Shown here piece after piece: positions 1 through 4,859 of a stretch of 6,704 nucleotides of DNA (positions are counted from its first letter, which is position 1; each line of letters starts with the position of its first letter). The notes below the pieces were generated by a model. That model was given only the letters and a program-made list of their open reading frames with translations. It was not told the origin of the DNA and made no database searches. The stretch comes from FEN-1073 sp050010135 (lineage in GTDB: Bacteria > Chloroflexota > Anaerolineae > Anaerolineales > RBG-16-64-43): NCBI GenBank assembly GCA_050010135.1, contig JBEKLP010000103.1:1-6704 (forward strand). The letters run 5' to 3'. Made by a program: the position numbers and the translations under genes.

Positions 1-17
1 GTCGAGGGCTTGACCGT
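1..17 (+). rRNA. rrl: 23S rRNA gene, 3' end only
   Basis: The first bases, GTCGAGGGCTTGACC, match the well-conserved 3' terminus of bacterial 23S rRNA, the strand that closes the terminal helix with the 5' end. A complete 5S gene begins about 50 bases further on in the same orientation, as expected for a 16S-23S-5S operon. Everything upstream lies outside the window. The exact mature end is uncertain by a few bases. Confidence 0.8.
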
Positions 18-67
18 GGTGCGGAGAACTTGGAATTTTTCCTCTATCCTATTCGGTAACACTGGTC
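18..67 (+). other. 23S-5S internal transcribed spacer
   Basis: This 50-base spacer between the 23S end and the 5S gene has no tRNA. It would be removed during rRNA processing. The only local structure seen is a small GGAA/TTCC hairpin near position 31-41. The bases next to the 5S gene (GTC, 65-67) extend the 5S terminal helix by pairing with GAC at 186-188, which would favour processing from a longer stem. Confidence 0.6.
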
Positions 68-185
<118 letters not shown>

Positions 186-203
186 GACTTTTGTTTTAAA
201 CCG

Positions 204-232
204 ACGCCCCGCGAAGGGCGTTTTTCTTTTTT
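204..232 (+). terminator. Rho-independent terminator of the rrn operon
   Basis: A 6-bp GC-rich stem ACGCCC (204-209) / GGGCGT (216-221), with loop CGCGAA, runs directly into an almost uninterrupted T-tract (221-232, one C). It lies 19 bases beyond the 5S 3' end in the right orientation. This is a textbook intrinsic terminator and the strongest one in the window. The next gene starts 23 bases later and so needs its own promoter. Confidence 0.9.
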
Positions 233-240
233 CCAGGCCG

Positions 241-249
241 TGGTATTCT
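241..249 (+). promoter_or_regulatory. Candidate extended -10 promoter of the aminotransferase gene
   Basis: TGG followed by TATTCT (244-249) fits an extended -10 element (TGn plus TATAAT-like). It is squeezed between the rrn terminator and the ATG at 256. No recognisable -35 lies 17 bp upstream, where the terminator T-tract sits. Transcription starting about 7 bases below the -10 would begin at or next to the ATG, giving a leaderless mRNA. This agrees with the lack of any Shine-Dalgarno sequence before the start codon. Inference from spacing only. Confidence 0.35.
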
Positions 250-255
250 CTCCCC

Positions 256-1431
256 ATGCGCATTTCCTCACGCCTCCGAAGCGATCTCCAGCCCAACGAG
301 TTTTTCCAAGCCGTTGAACTTCGCCGCGCCGGATCCCGACCCCTGCTCGACCTGACGATTTCCAACTCCACCCAGGCCGGGTTGGAATATCCGCAGGAGG
401 ATATTAAAACGGCCCTGGCGGAGGCCGCCGGCCACAGCTATCAACCCGATCCGAAGGGTTTGCCCGCCGCCCGCAACGCCGTTGCGGAATATTATCAGGA
501 CCATGGGTATGGACCGGCCCCGGAATCAATCGTGCTGACCTCCGGAACCAGCGAAGCCTATGCATTTCTGTTCAAATTGTTATGTGACCCGGGTGAAGCG
601 ATTCTCTTTCCCAAGCCAAGCTATCCGCTGGTGGAATTGATCGCCGAATTGGAAGGCGTTACGGCGCGGCCGTACCCGCTTGCCGGAAAAGACCGGCGCT
701 GGCACGTCGCTGACTTGTTCGAAAATCTGACTCCGGATACGCGCGCGTTGGTCGCCGTCTCGCCCAACAATCCGACCGGGAGCATGCTCACCGGGAAGGA
801 ACTCCGCGAGGTGAGCGGTTTTTGCGGTTCGCATGAACTCGCGCTGATCGTCGATGAGGTGTTCCTGGATTATCCGTCCCCGGAACGGAAAGGGGATGTC
901 GTGTCAACCGTCGGCAATCCGGACGCGCTCACCTTTACCCTCGGCGGCCTCTCGAAATCCTGCGGCCTTCCGCAGATGAAATTGAGTTGGATCGCCGTGA
1001 GCGGGCCGCAGCCGGAAGCGCGGCAGGCGTTATCGAGATTGGAATTCATCGCCGACGCGTTTCTCTCGGTGGGTACGCCGGTGCAGCAGGCTGCTCCCGT
1101 CCTGATGGCGCTGGGGAAGCAAGTGCGCGAGCAGATCCGCCGGCGTATCAACGCGAATGACGCGCTCCTCCGGGAAATTCTGAGGGAATATCCGGAAGCG
1201 CCGATCGCACCCCGCGAGGGCGGATGGTATGCTGTAATCAACTTGCCCGCCGGGAGCGATGACGAGGAATTCGCACTAAATTTATTGGAAAACCGAAGTA
1301 CACTGGTTCAACCGGGATTTCTTTATGATTATGACGATCCGGTTATCGTGGTCAGCCTGATCACTCCGGAAGCGGAATTCCGCGAAGGCGCGCAGAAGAT
1401 CAGGGATGGTCTGCAGACATCCCGAAAATAA
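256..1431 (+). CDS. PLP-dependent class I/II aminotransferase, divergent active site
   Basis: A 391-residue fold-type-I aminotransferase, of normal family length and probably cytosolic, that would transfer an amino group between an amino acid and a 2-oxo acid through pyridoxal phosphate. Visible landmarks are Y62 in SYQPDPKGLP (the Tyr70-like region of aspartate aminotransferase), the cofactor-phosphate loop SGTSEAY (96-102), NNPTG (171-175, N172 contacting PLP), D200 in LIVDEVF (pairs with the pyridine nitrogen) and the Schiff-base lysine K234 in GLSKSCGLPQMK. Three usual residues differ: Phe203 replaces the tyrosine that bonds the PLP hydroxyl, K242 replaces the phosphate-binding arginine of the GLPG-x-R motif, and no arginine lies between 348 and 375, where the substrate-carboxylate arginine normally sits. 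The ATG at 256 has no Shine-Dalgarno sequence. The substrate cannot be named. Family confidence is high; specificity is unknown. Confidence 0.93.
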   Translation: MRISSRLRSDLQPNEFFQAVELRRAGSRPLLDLTISNSTQAGLEYPQEDIKTALAEAAGHSYQPDPKGLPAARNAVAEYYQDHGYGPAPESIVLTSGTSEAYAFLFKLLCDPGEAILFPKPSYPLVELIAELEGVTARPYPLAGKDRRWHVADLFENLTPDTRALVAVSPNNPTGSMLTGKELREVSGFCGSHELALIVDEVFLDYPSPERKGDVVSTVGNPDALTFTLGGLSKSCGLPQMKLSWIAVSGPQPEARQALSRLEFIADAFLSVGTPVQQAAPVLMALGKQVREQIRRRINANDALLREILREYPEAPIAPREGGWYAVINLPAGSDDEEFALNLLENRSTLVQPGFLYDYDDPVIVVSLITPEAEFREGAQKIRDGLQTSRK

Positions 1432-1493
1432 CCGCACTGCCTGATTGCACTTCCGACGACGGAAAAAAATTCCCGTATCGATATCGCGCGACT
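1432..1493. other. Convergent intergenic gap with a weak hairpin
   Basis: The aminotransferase (+) and pepF (-) end toward each other across 62 bases. A short hairpin TTCCG (1451-1455) / CGGAA (1460-1464) with loop ACGA is followed by an A-run. On the minus strand that run is a T-tract before the stem, not after it. An alternative pairing of GGAA with TTCC (1461-1473) shares the same bases. Neither is a canonical intrinsic terminator for either gene, so termination here may be Rho-dependent or occur inside the opposite gene. Confidence 0.4.
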
Positions 1494-3254
1494 TCAACGG
1501 AGTTGTTCCAGGTTCTGCGCCAGCAGGTCGAATCCCCCCTGCCAGAAATCTTCCTTGTCGATGCGAATCCCCGCCCGCGAAAGAATGCGCGACGGACTGG
1601 CCGATCCGCCCGCGGAGAGGATCCGCTGAAAGCGCGGGATGAAGGTGGATCCCTCCGTTTTGTATTGATGGAACAACGCCAGGACGAGCAGCTGGCCGAA
1701 GGCGTAGGCGTATACGTAAAAGGGAACTTCATAGAAGTGAGGGATGGCCACCCATTCCCAGCGGAATTCCTCGCTGACCTCGACCGCACCGCCGAATTGC
1801 TTTTCCAGGTTGGCGTAATATCGATTGCTCAGATCCTCAACCGAGGCGCCTTGACCGATCAGATCGTGCGCTTCCACTTCGAACAGCGCAAAGAACGCCT
1901 GCCGGATGATCGTGGCGTAGGCATCGTCCATCTGGCGGAAGAGCAGATCGCGGCGCACCGCGCCATCGTTTTCTTCTTTTAATAGGCTGTCCACCAGCAG
2001 CATTTCCGAAAAGGTGGACGCGGTCTCGGCCAGCGGCAAGCTGGGTTCGTAGGCCAGCAGGGGATTCTCCGAGGCCAGAAGCGAATGCACGGCGTGCCCC
2101 AACTCGTGGGCCAGCGTGGCCAGGTCGTATACGCGGCTTTGATAATTTGTCAGGACCCAGGGAGTGAGCGAGGGCAAGGGGCTCAAGCAAAACGCCCCGT
2201 CTCGTTTGCCGGGACGAACCCCGGCGTCCAAATGGTTTTCACGCAGCACCCTGCCGGCAAGATCCGCGAAAGAGGGATCGAACCGCGCGAGGCTTTCCCG
2301 CACGAGACTCCAGGCTTCGTTGAATTCGTACTTTTTTTCGGAGGCGGCGACGGGAGCGTAAATGTCGTAACGGCGCAGCCGCGGCAGTCCCAGGGTGCGC
2401 GCCTTTAGCGTAAAAAAGCGTTGGAAGACAGCGGCGTTGGATTGGCATACCTTCAACAGGAGGCGGACCACTTTATCGGGGAGGTCGTTGGCGAGATTTC
2501 GGGCCGCGATGGGGGTGGAAAACTTCCGCAAGCGGATATTCTCGCTGCGCCAATCGCGGACGAGTGTGGAATAGATTTGGCCCAGGATCGGCGCATCCTG
2601 GCCGTACACGCGGTAGAGCGATTGGTAGGCACCTTTGCGCAGATTGGCGTCCGCCGAGCGGGTATAGACCGTCAGTTCGCCCCGCGTAAGCGACTTCTTT
2701 TGACCATCCACATCCAATTCGAATTGATACCGGTTGGTGATGGAATTGTAGAGGTTGACCAGCGCATGGGATCCGGTGGCGTTCTTGAGATTGATGACCT
2801 TCTCTTCCCCTTCCGGGAGCGTATGGGGGCGGAAGCGCCGCATTTGTTCCAGGAAGTACCGGTATGGGCTGGAGCGCGCGAGCAGGCGCAGCGCAGCCGC
2901 CTTGGGCAGATCTTTCCACCAGGTCGAGAAAAACAACAAACGGTTTTCCAGTTCCGCCAATCGCTGCTCGGTATTGCCGTAGAACGTCATCGCAACGGGA
3001 TCCTGAGTGTTCTCTGAAAAGAATAGTTCCGCAAACGAAGCTACGCGGCGCGCCAGCGCGCGAGTCAGCTCGAGTTCTTTCAAGAGCGCGAGAAACGCCG
3101 CGGGTGATATCCGCGGCGTGAGCCGGCGCCGTTGCTTTTCGAGCGCGGCCACGCGCTTGTTCAATTCTTTGAAGGCGCGCTGGATTTCCGGGCCGTCGGG
3201 GGACGGGAATAATTCCTTAAGAGACCATTTCGGGAGAGCGGAGCCTTTTTCCAT
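1494..3254 (-). CDS. pepF: Oligoendopeptidase F family zinc metallopeptidase (M3B)
   Basis: A 586-residue M3-family peptidase, close to the usual PepF length of about 600. It would cut short peptides in the cytoplasm, probably for peptide recycling; no signal peptide or membrane segment is seen. The zinc site is intact: HELGH at 383-387 supplies both histidines and the catalytic E384, and E410 in LAETASTF is the third ligand. Other family signatures are KRDGAFC (350-356), just ahead of the catalytic helix, and the substrate-binding segment IPHFYEVPFYVYAYAFG (504-520) with H506, Y508 and Y515. The N-terminal 200 residues are the helical PepF N-domain. The ATG is well supported by AAAGAGG six bases upstream. 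It shares a strand with the methyltransferase, but the 217-base gap argues for separate transcription. No truncation or frameshift. Confidence 0.95.
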   Translation of the reverse strand: MEKGSALPKWSLKELFPSPDGPEIQRAFKELNKRVAALEKQRRRLTPRISPAAFLALLKELELTRALARRVASFAELFFSENTQDPVAMTFYGNTEQRLAELENRLLFFSTWWKDLPKAAALRLLARSSPYRYFLEQMRRFRPHTLPEGEEKVINLKNATGSHALVNLYNSITNRYQFELDVDGQKKSLTRGELTVYTRSADANLRKGAYQSLYRVYGQDAPILGQIYSTLVRDWRSENIRLRKFSTPIAARNLANDLPDKVVRLLLKVCQSNAAVFQRFFTLKARTLGLPRLRRYDIYAPVAASEKKYEFNEAWSLVRESLARFDPSFADLAGRVLRENHLDAGVRPGKRDGAFCLSPLPSLTPWVLTNYQSRVYDLATLAHELGHAVHSLLASENPLLAYEPSLPLAETASTFSEMLLVDSLLKEENDGAVRRDLLFRQMDDAYATIIRQAFFALFEVEAHDLIGQGASVEDLSNRYYANLEKQFGGAVEVSEEFRWEWVAIPHFYEVPFYVYAYAFGQLLVLALFHQYKTEGSTFIPRFQRILSAGGSASPSRILSRAGIRIDKEDFWQGGFDLLAQNLEQLR

Positions 3255-3260
3255 GAGCTG

Positions 3261-3267
3261 CCTCTTT
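3261..3267 (-). promoter_or_regulatory. Shine-Dalgarno site of pepF
   Basis: On the minus strand AAAGAGG lies six bases before the ATG at 3254, which fixes this start. It is the best ribosome binding site in the window. The bases further upstream (about 3268-3280) are A/T-rich, but no convincing -10/-35 pair was found. Confidence 0.75.
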
Positions 3268-3291
3268 GAAAAATAAAATGACTACCACCAA

Positions 3292-3348
3292 CCCAGCCCC
3301 CCACCTCTACTTTCCTCCCCCCTTCCCATTATGGGAAAGGGGAAGGAG
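3292..3348. repeat. C-rich/G-rich imperfect palindrome between methyltransferase and pepF
   Basis: The pyrimidine arm at 3315-3327 (CTCCCCCCTTCCC) pairs with the purine arm at 3333-3348 (GGGAAAGGGGAAGGAG). The loop is ATTAT, and one single-A and one double-A bulge lie in the purine arm. A further pyrimidine-rich stretch (3292-3314) precedes it. No T-tract follows on either strand, so it is not a standard terminator. The form, a C-rich tract followed by a CCC-loop-GGG palindrome and a G-rich tail, resembles dispersed intergenic repeats found in many genomes. With only one copy in the window this cannot be shown. The minus strand also carries symmetrical G-runs. Confidence 0.55.
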
Positions 3349-3374
3349 ATATTTTCTGCAATCTTGTTCCCGGT

Positions 3375-3414
3375 AGGAAATCGGGCGGAAGGTTAGGTTG
3401 GCTTTCGATTTCCT
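3375..3414. repeat. 9-bp perfect inverted repeat downstream of the methyltransferase
   Basis: AGGAAATCG (3375-3383) and its exact complement CGATTTCCT (3406-3414) are separated by 22 bases. They lie 58-97 bases beyond the methyltransferase stop codon on its transcript. There is no T-run after either arm, so a role as an mRNA 3'-end stabiliser or a protein-binding site is only a guess. Chance occurrence in a short non-coding region is possible. Confidence 0.4.
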
Positions 3415-3471
3415 CCCGCCGTAATAATCCCATGACTCACGGAAAAAATTTTTACCATCCGGAAAGTGTCG

Positions 3472-4554
3472 TTACTTTTTATCCGATTTGCGGATTTGTT
3501 CCCGCAGCCGGTCGATGGAAACGCGTCGACCGGTGCGGCGGTCCAGCGCATACCAATGATCCCAGCCGTTGCAGGGCCCGCCGCGAAGCGCCCGGGCGAT
3601 CTGGTGGATCGAACCGCGCTTGCCCTTCCAGGAAAGCGAACCGTCCGCGCAGATCCGAGCTTTCTCCTTCCCTTCTGCGCCGAAGCGCAGCGCGTCGCCC
3701 GCCGAGAGTAACCCCGCTTCCAGCAGCCGGCCGAAGGGAATACGCGCGCGCCGGCGGGGATCGGGGGTGGAATAATATTCCGGCGTCCGATCCACGGCGG
3801 GGATTGTTTCGATTCTATGGGTTGCAGCTTTGGCGTAGGAGGAATCTTTTTCGATACCGATCCAATGCCGGCCGAGCTGTTTGGCCACGGCGCCGGTTGT
3901 GCCGGTTCCGAAGAACGGATCCAGCACAAGCCCGCCGGGATTCGTGCTGGAAAGGATGACGCGGTACAAAAGCGACTCCGGTTTCTGGGTGGAATGCACT
4001 TTGCGGCCGTCCAGACGCAACCGTTCCTTCCCGGAACAGACGGGTAGAATCCAATCCGACCGCATCTGCAATTCCTCGTTAAGCGATTTCATCGCGTGGT
4101 GGTGGAAGGTGTACCGGGCGCCGCGTTCGCGGGCCGCCCACAGCAGCGTCTCGTGCGCGTTGGTGAAGCGCACGCCGCGGAAATTCGGCATCGGATTGGA
4201 TTTAATCCATACGATTTCATTGAGGATCCAATAGCCGAGATCCTGCAAAATAGCGCCCACGCGATGGATGTTGTGATAGGTGCCGATCACCCACAGCGAC
4301 CCGGTGGGTTTGAGCACCCGGCGGCAAGCTTCCAGCCACTCGCGCGTGAAGCGGTCGTACGCTTCGAAGGAATCGAACCGGTCCCATTCGTCGTCGACGC
4401 CGTCCACCCGCGAACTGTTGGGCCGGTAGAGTTCCTGCCGGAGTTGGAGGTTGTAGGGAGGATCGGCAAAAACCAGATCGACCGATCCGGCCGGGAAGGA
4501 GGGAAGAACCTCGCGGCAATCGCCGATAACTATTTGATCGTGGGGGATTTCCAT
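3472..4554 (-). CDS. ccrM: CcrM/HinfI-type DNA adenine methyltransferase (predicted target GANTC)
   Basis: A 360-residue beta-class SAM-dependent DNA methyltransferase, about the size of CcrM and M.HinfI (358-359). The catalytic motif DPPY (31-34, in FADPPYNLQL) precedes the SAM-binding motif DPFFGTGTTG (212-221), the beta-class order. Segments that recall Caulobacter CcrM almost word for word include GTYHNIHRVG (91-100), NPMPNFRGVRFTNAHETLLWA (120-140), QMRSDW (163-168), STQKPESLLYRVI (188-200) and LGRHWIGIE (227-235). The C-terminal extension (about 268-360) is also present, with ADGSL, GSIHQIA and PCNGWDHWY, corresponding to the DNA-binding domain of CcrM. By family knowledge it should make N6-methyladenine in GANTC. 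No restriction gene adjoins it, so it appears solitary. Its ATG has only a weak ribosome site (GGAT, four bases before the ATG). Function is inferred by similarity recalled from memory, not by a search. Confidence 0.93.
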   Translation of the reverse strand: MEIPHDQIVIGDCREVLPSFPAGSVDLVFADPPYNLQLRQELYRPNSSRVDGVDDEWDRFDSFEAYDRFTREWLEACRRVLKPTGSLWVIGTYHNIHRVGAILQDLGYWILNEIVWIKSNPMPNFRGVRFTNAHETLLWAARERGARYTFHHHAMKSLNEELQMRSDWILPVCSGKERLRLDGRKVHSTQKPESLLYRVILSSTNPGGLVLDPFFGTGTTGAVAKQLGRHWIGIEKDSSYAKAATHRIETIPAVDRTPEYYSTPDPRRRARIPFGRLLEAGLLSAGDALRFGAEGKEKARICADGSLSWKGKRGSIHQIARALRGGPCNGWDHWYALDRRTGRRVSIDRLREQIRKSDKK

Positions 4555-4569
4555 GTTGATCCGATGATT

Positions 4570-4602
4570 ATTCTACCCGAAATGCGATTGGGTGACGGAG
4601 TC
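4570..4602 (-). promoter_or_regulatory. Candidate methyltransferase promoter with a GANTC site
   Basis: On the minus strand TAGAAT (4575 to 4570) is a fair -10, which would give a leader of about 8 bases before the ATG at 4554. A 17-bp spacer upstream leads to CCGTCA (4598 to 4593), only a weak -35 match (3 of 6). The GANTC site at 4598-4602 (GACTC on the minus strand) abuts this -35 position. It is the predicted target of the enzyme encoded immediately downstream. The promoter assignment is by eye and tentative. Confidence 0.35.
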
Positions 4603-4664
4603 CGAGCCGCGAAGGCGTTATTCCGGGAAGACTGAGACGTGGTGTAAAATACGAATGCGTTAGC

Positions 4665-4674
4665 GTGAATTCAC
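4665..4674. repeat. Perfect 10-bp palindrome GTGAATTCAC
   Basis: GTGAATTCAC is fully self-complementary and lies near the middle of the divergent region, 110 bases from the methyltransferase start and 186 from the transketolase start. It could be a dimeric-regulator operator, but it has no spacer and may be chance. Confidence 0.35.
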
Positions 4675-4718
4675 TCGCGGGAGCACGTTAGGGACCGATT
4701 AAGGTTGCCGCATAAGAG

Positions 4719-4777
4719 AGTTCCTTGGGCTATTGACCATCGACCATGGACCATCGCCGATAGTTCCTAGGCGATTG
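4719..4777 (+). repeat. Imperfect direct repeat flanking the left heptad array
   Basis: AGTTCCTTGGGCTATTG (4719-4735) and AGTTCCTAGGCGATTG (4762-4777) align over 16-17 bases with one single-base gap and two substitutions. They start 43 bases apart, and the left heptad array lies between them, so the array plus one flank looks like part of a duplicated unit. The second copy forms the start of the loop between the two heptad arms and contains the palindrome CCTAGG. Confidence 0.5.
4735..4762 (+). repeat. Left heptad array, four 7-bp units
   Basis: Four consecutive 7-mers begin at 4735 (GACCATC), 4742 (GACCATG), 4749 (GACCATC) and 4756 (GCCGATA). They share the pattern GAC-C/G-AT-N; the fourth unit departs from GACGATA at one base. 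The array forms the left arm of an imperfect inverted repeat with the array at 4801-4828. It is preceded and followed by copies of an AGTTCCT-containing direct repeat. Confidence 0.75.
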
Positions 4778-4800
4778 TATGTAGACAACCGACGATCAAC

Positions 4801-4828
4801 TATCGTCTATGGTCGATGGTCTATCGTC
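4801..4828 (-). repeat. Right heptad array, inverted, four 7-bp units
   Basis: Four consecutive 7-mers on the + strand begin at 4801 (TATCGTC), 4808 (TATGGTC), 4815 (GATGGTC) and 4822 (TATCGTC). On the minus strand they read GACGATA, GACCATC, GACCATA and GACGATA, the same unit as the left array in opposite orientation. With the adjoining AAC (4798-4800) they form a 31-bp arm that pairs with 4735-4765 at about 26 of 31 positions around a 32-base loop. In another register, a 13-bp perfect match exists (4735-4747 with 4809-4821). The array ends 31 bases before the transketolase start and is followed by six A residues. Confidence 0.75.
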
Positions 4829-4841
4829 AAAAAAGTTCGCG

Positions 4842-4847
4842 AAAGGA
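4842..4847 (+). promoter_or_regulatory. Probable Shine-Dalgarno site of the transketolase gene
   Basis: AAAGGA lies 12 bases before the ATG at 4860, somewhat further than ideal. It is the only purine-rich site nearby. An in-frame ATG at 4809 lies inside the right heptad array and would add 17 residues with no homology to transketolases and no ribosome site, so 4860 is preferred. Confidence 0.5.
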
Positions 4848-4859
4848 TCATTTTCGCAG

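Larger units (their letters stand above)
4555..4859. other. Divergent intergenic region between methyltransferase and transketolase
   Basis: These 305 bases contain no convincing protein or RNA gene. The left part (4555-4605) is the methyltransferase leader, with a candidate -10 and a GANTC site. The middle has a perfect 10-bp palindrome at 4665-4674. The right part (4719-4828) is filled by a direct repeat and two opposed heptad arrays that form an imperfect 31-bp inverted repeat. The last 30 bases carry a modest ribosome binding site for the transketolase. Both divergent promoters should lie here; the transketolase promoter could not be placed with confidence. Confidence 0.7.

Noticed and set aside
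870..1241. A 123-codon minus-strand open frame inside the aminotransferase
   Set aside because: Antisense shadow of a gene with clear PLP-enzyme motifs; low-complexity composition and no recognisable domain.
2421..3017. A 198-codon + strand open frame inside pepF
   Set aside because: Antisense to a well-supported PepF coding region, with no family motif and no ribosome site.
3440..3475. A/T-rich stretch just past the methyltransferase stop read as its terminator
   Set aside because: The possible pairing (GG-AAAAA with TTTTT-CC) leaves no loop and has no GC-rich stem, so it is not a credible intrinsic terminator.
3432..3959. Overlapping + strand open frames opposite the C-terminal part of the methyltransferase
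   Set aside because: The minus-strand methyltransferase has full-length family similarity here. The + strand frames are arginine-rich and overlap one another in different frames, as shadows do.
4733..4764. TTGACC as the -35 box of a transketolase promoter
   Set aside because: No good -10 lies at 16-18 bp. The nearest candidate (GATAGT) is at 20 bp spacing, and TTGACC overlaps the first heptad, so the match is probably incidental.
4735..4828. Heptad-repeat inverted arrays read as a CRISPR array or an intrinsic terminator
   Set aside because: The units are 7 bp, contiguous, without unique spacers, and there is no cas gene. No T-tract follows the stem on either strand, so neither reading fits.
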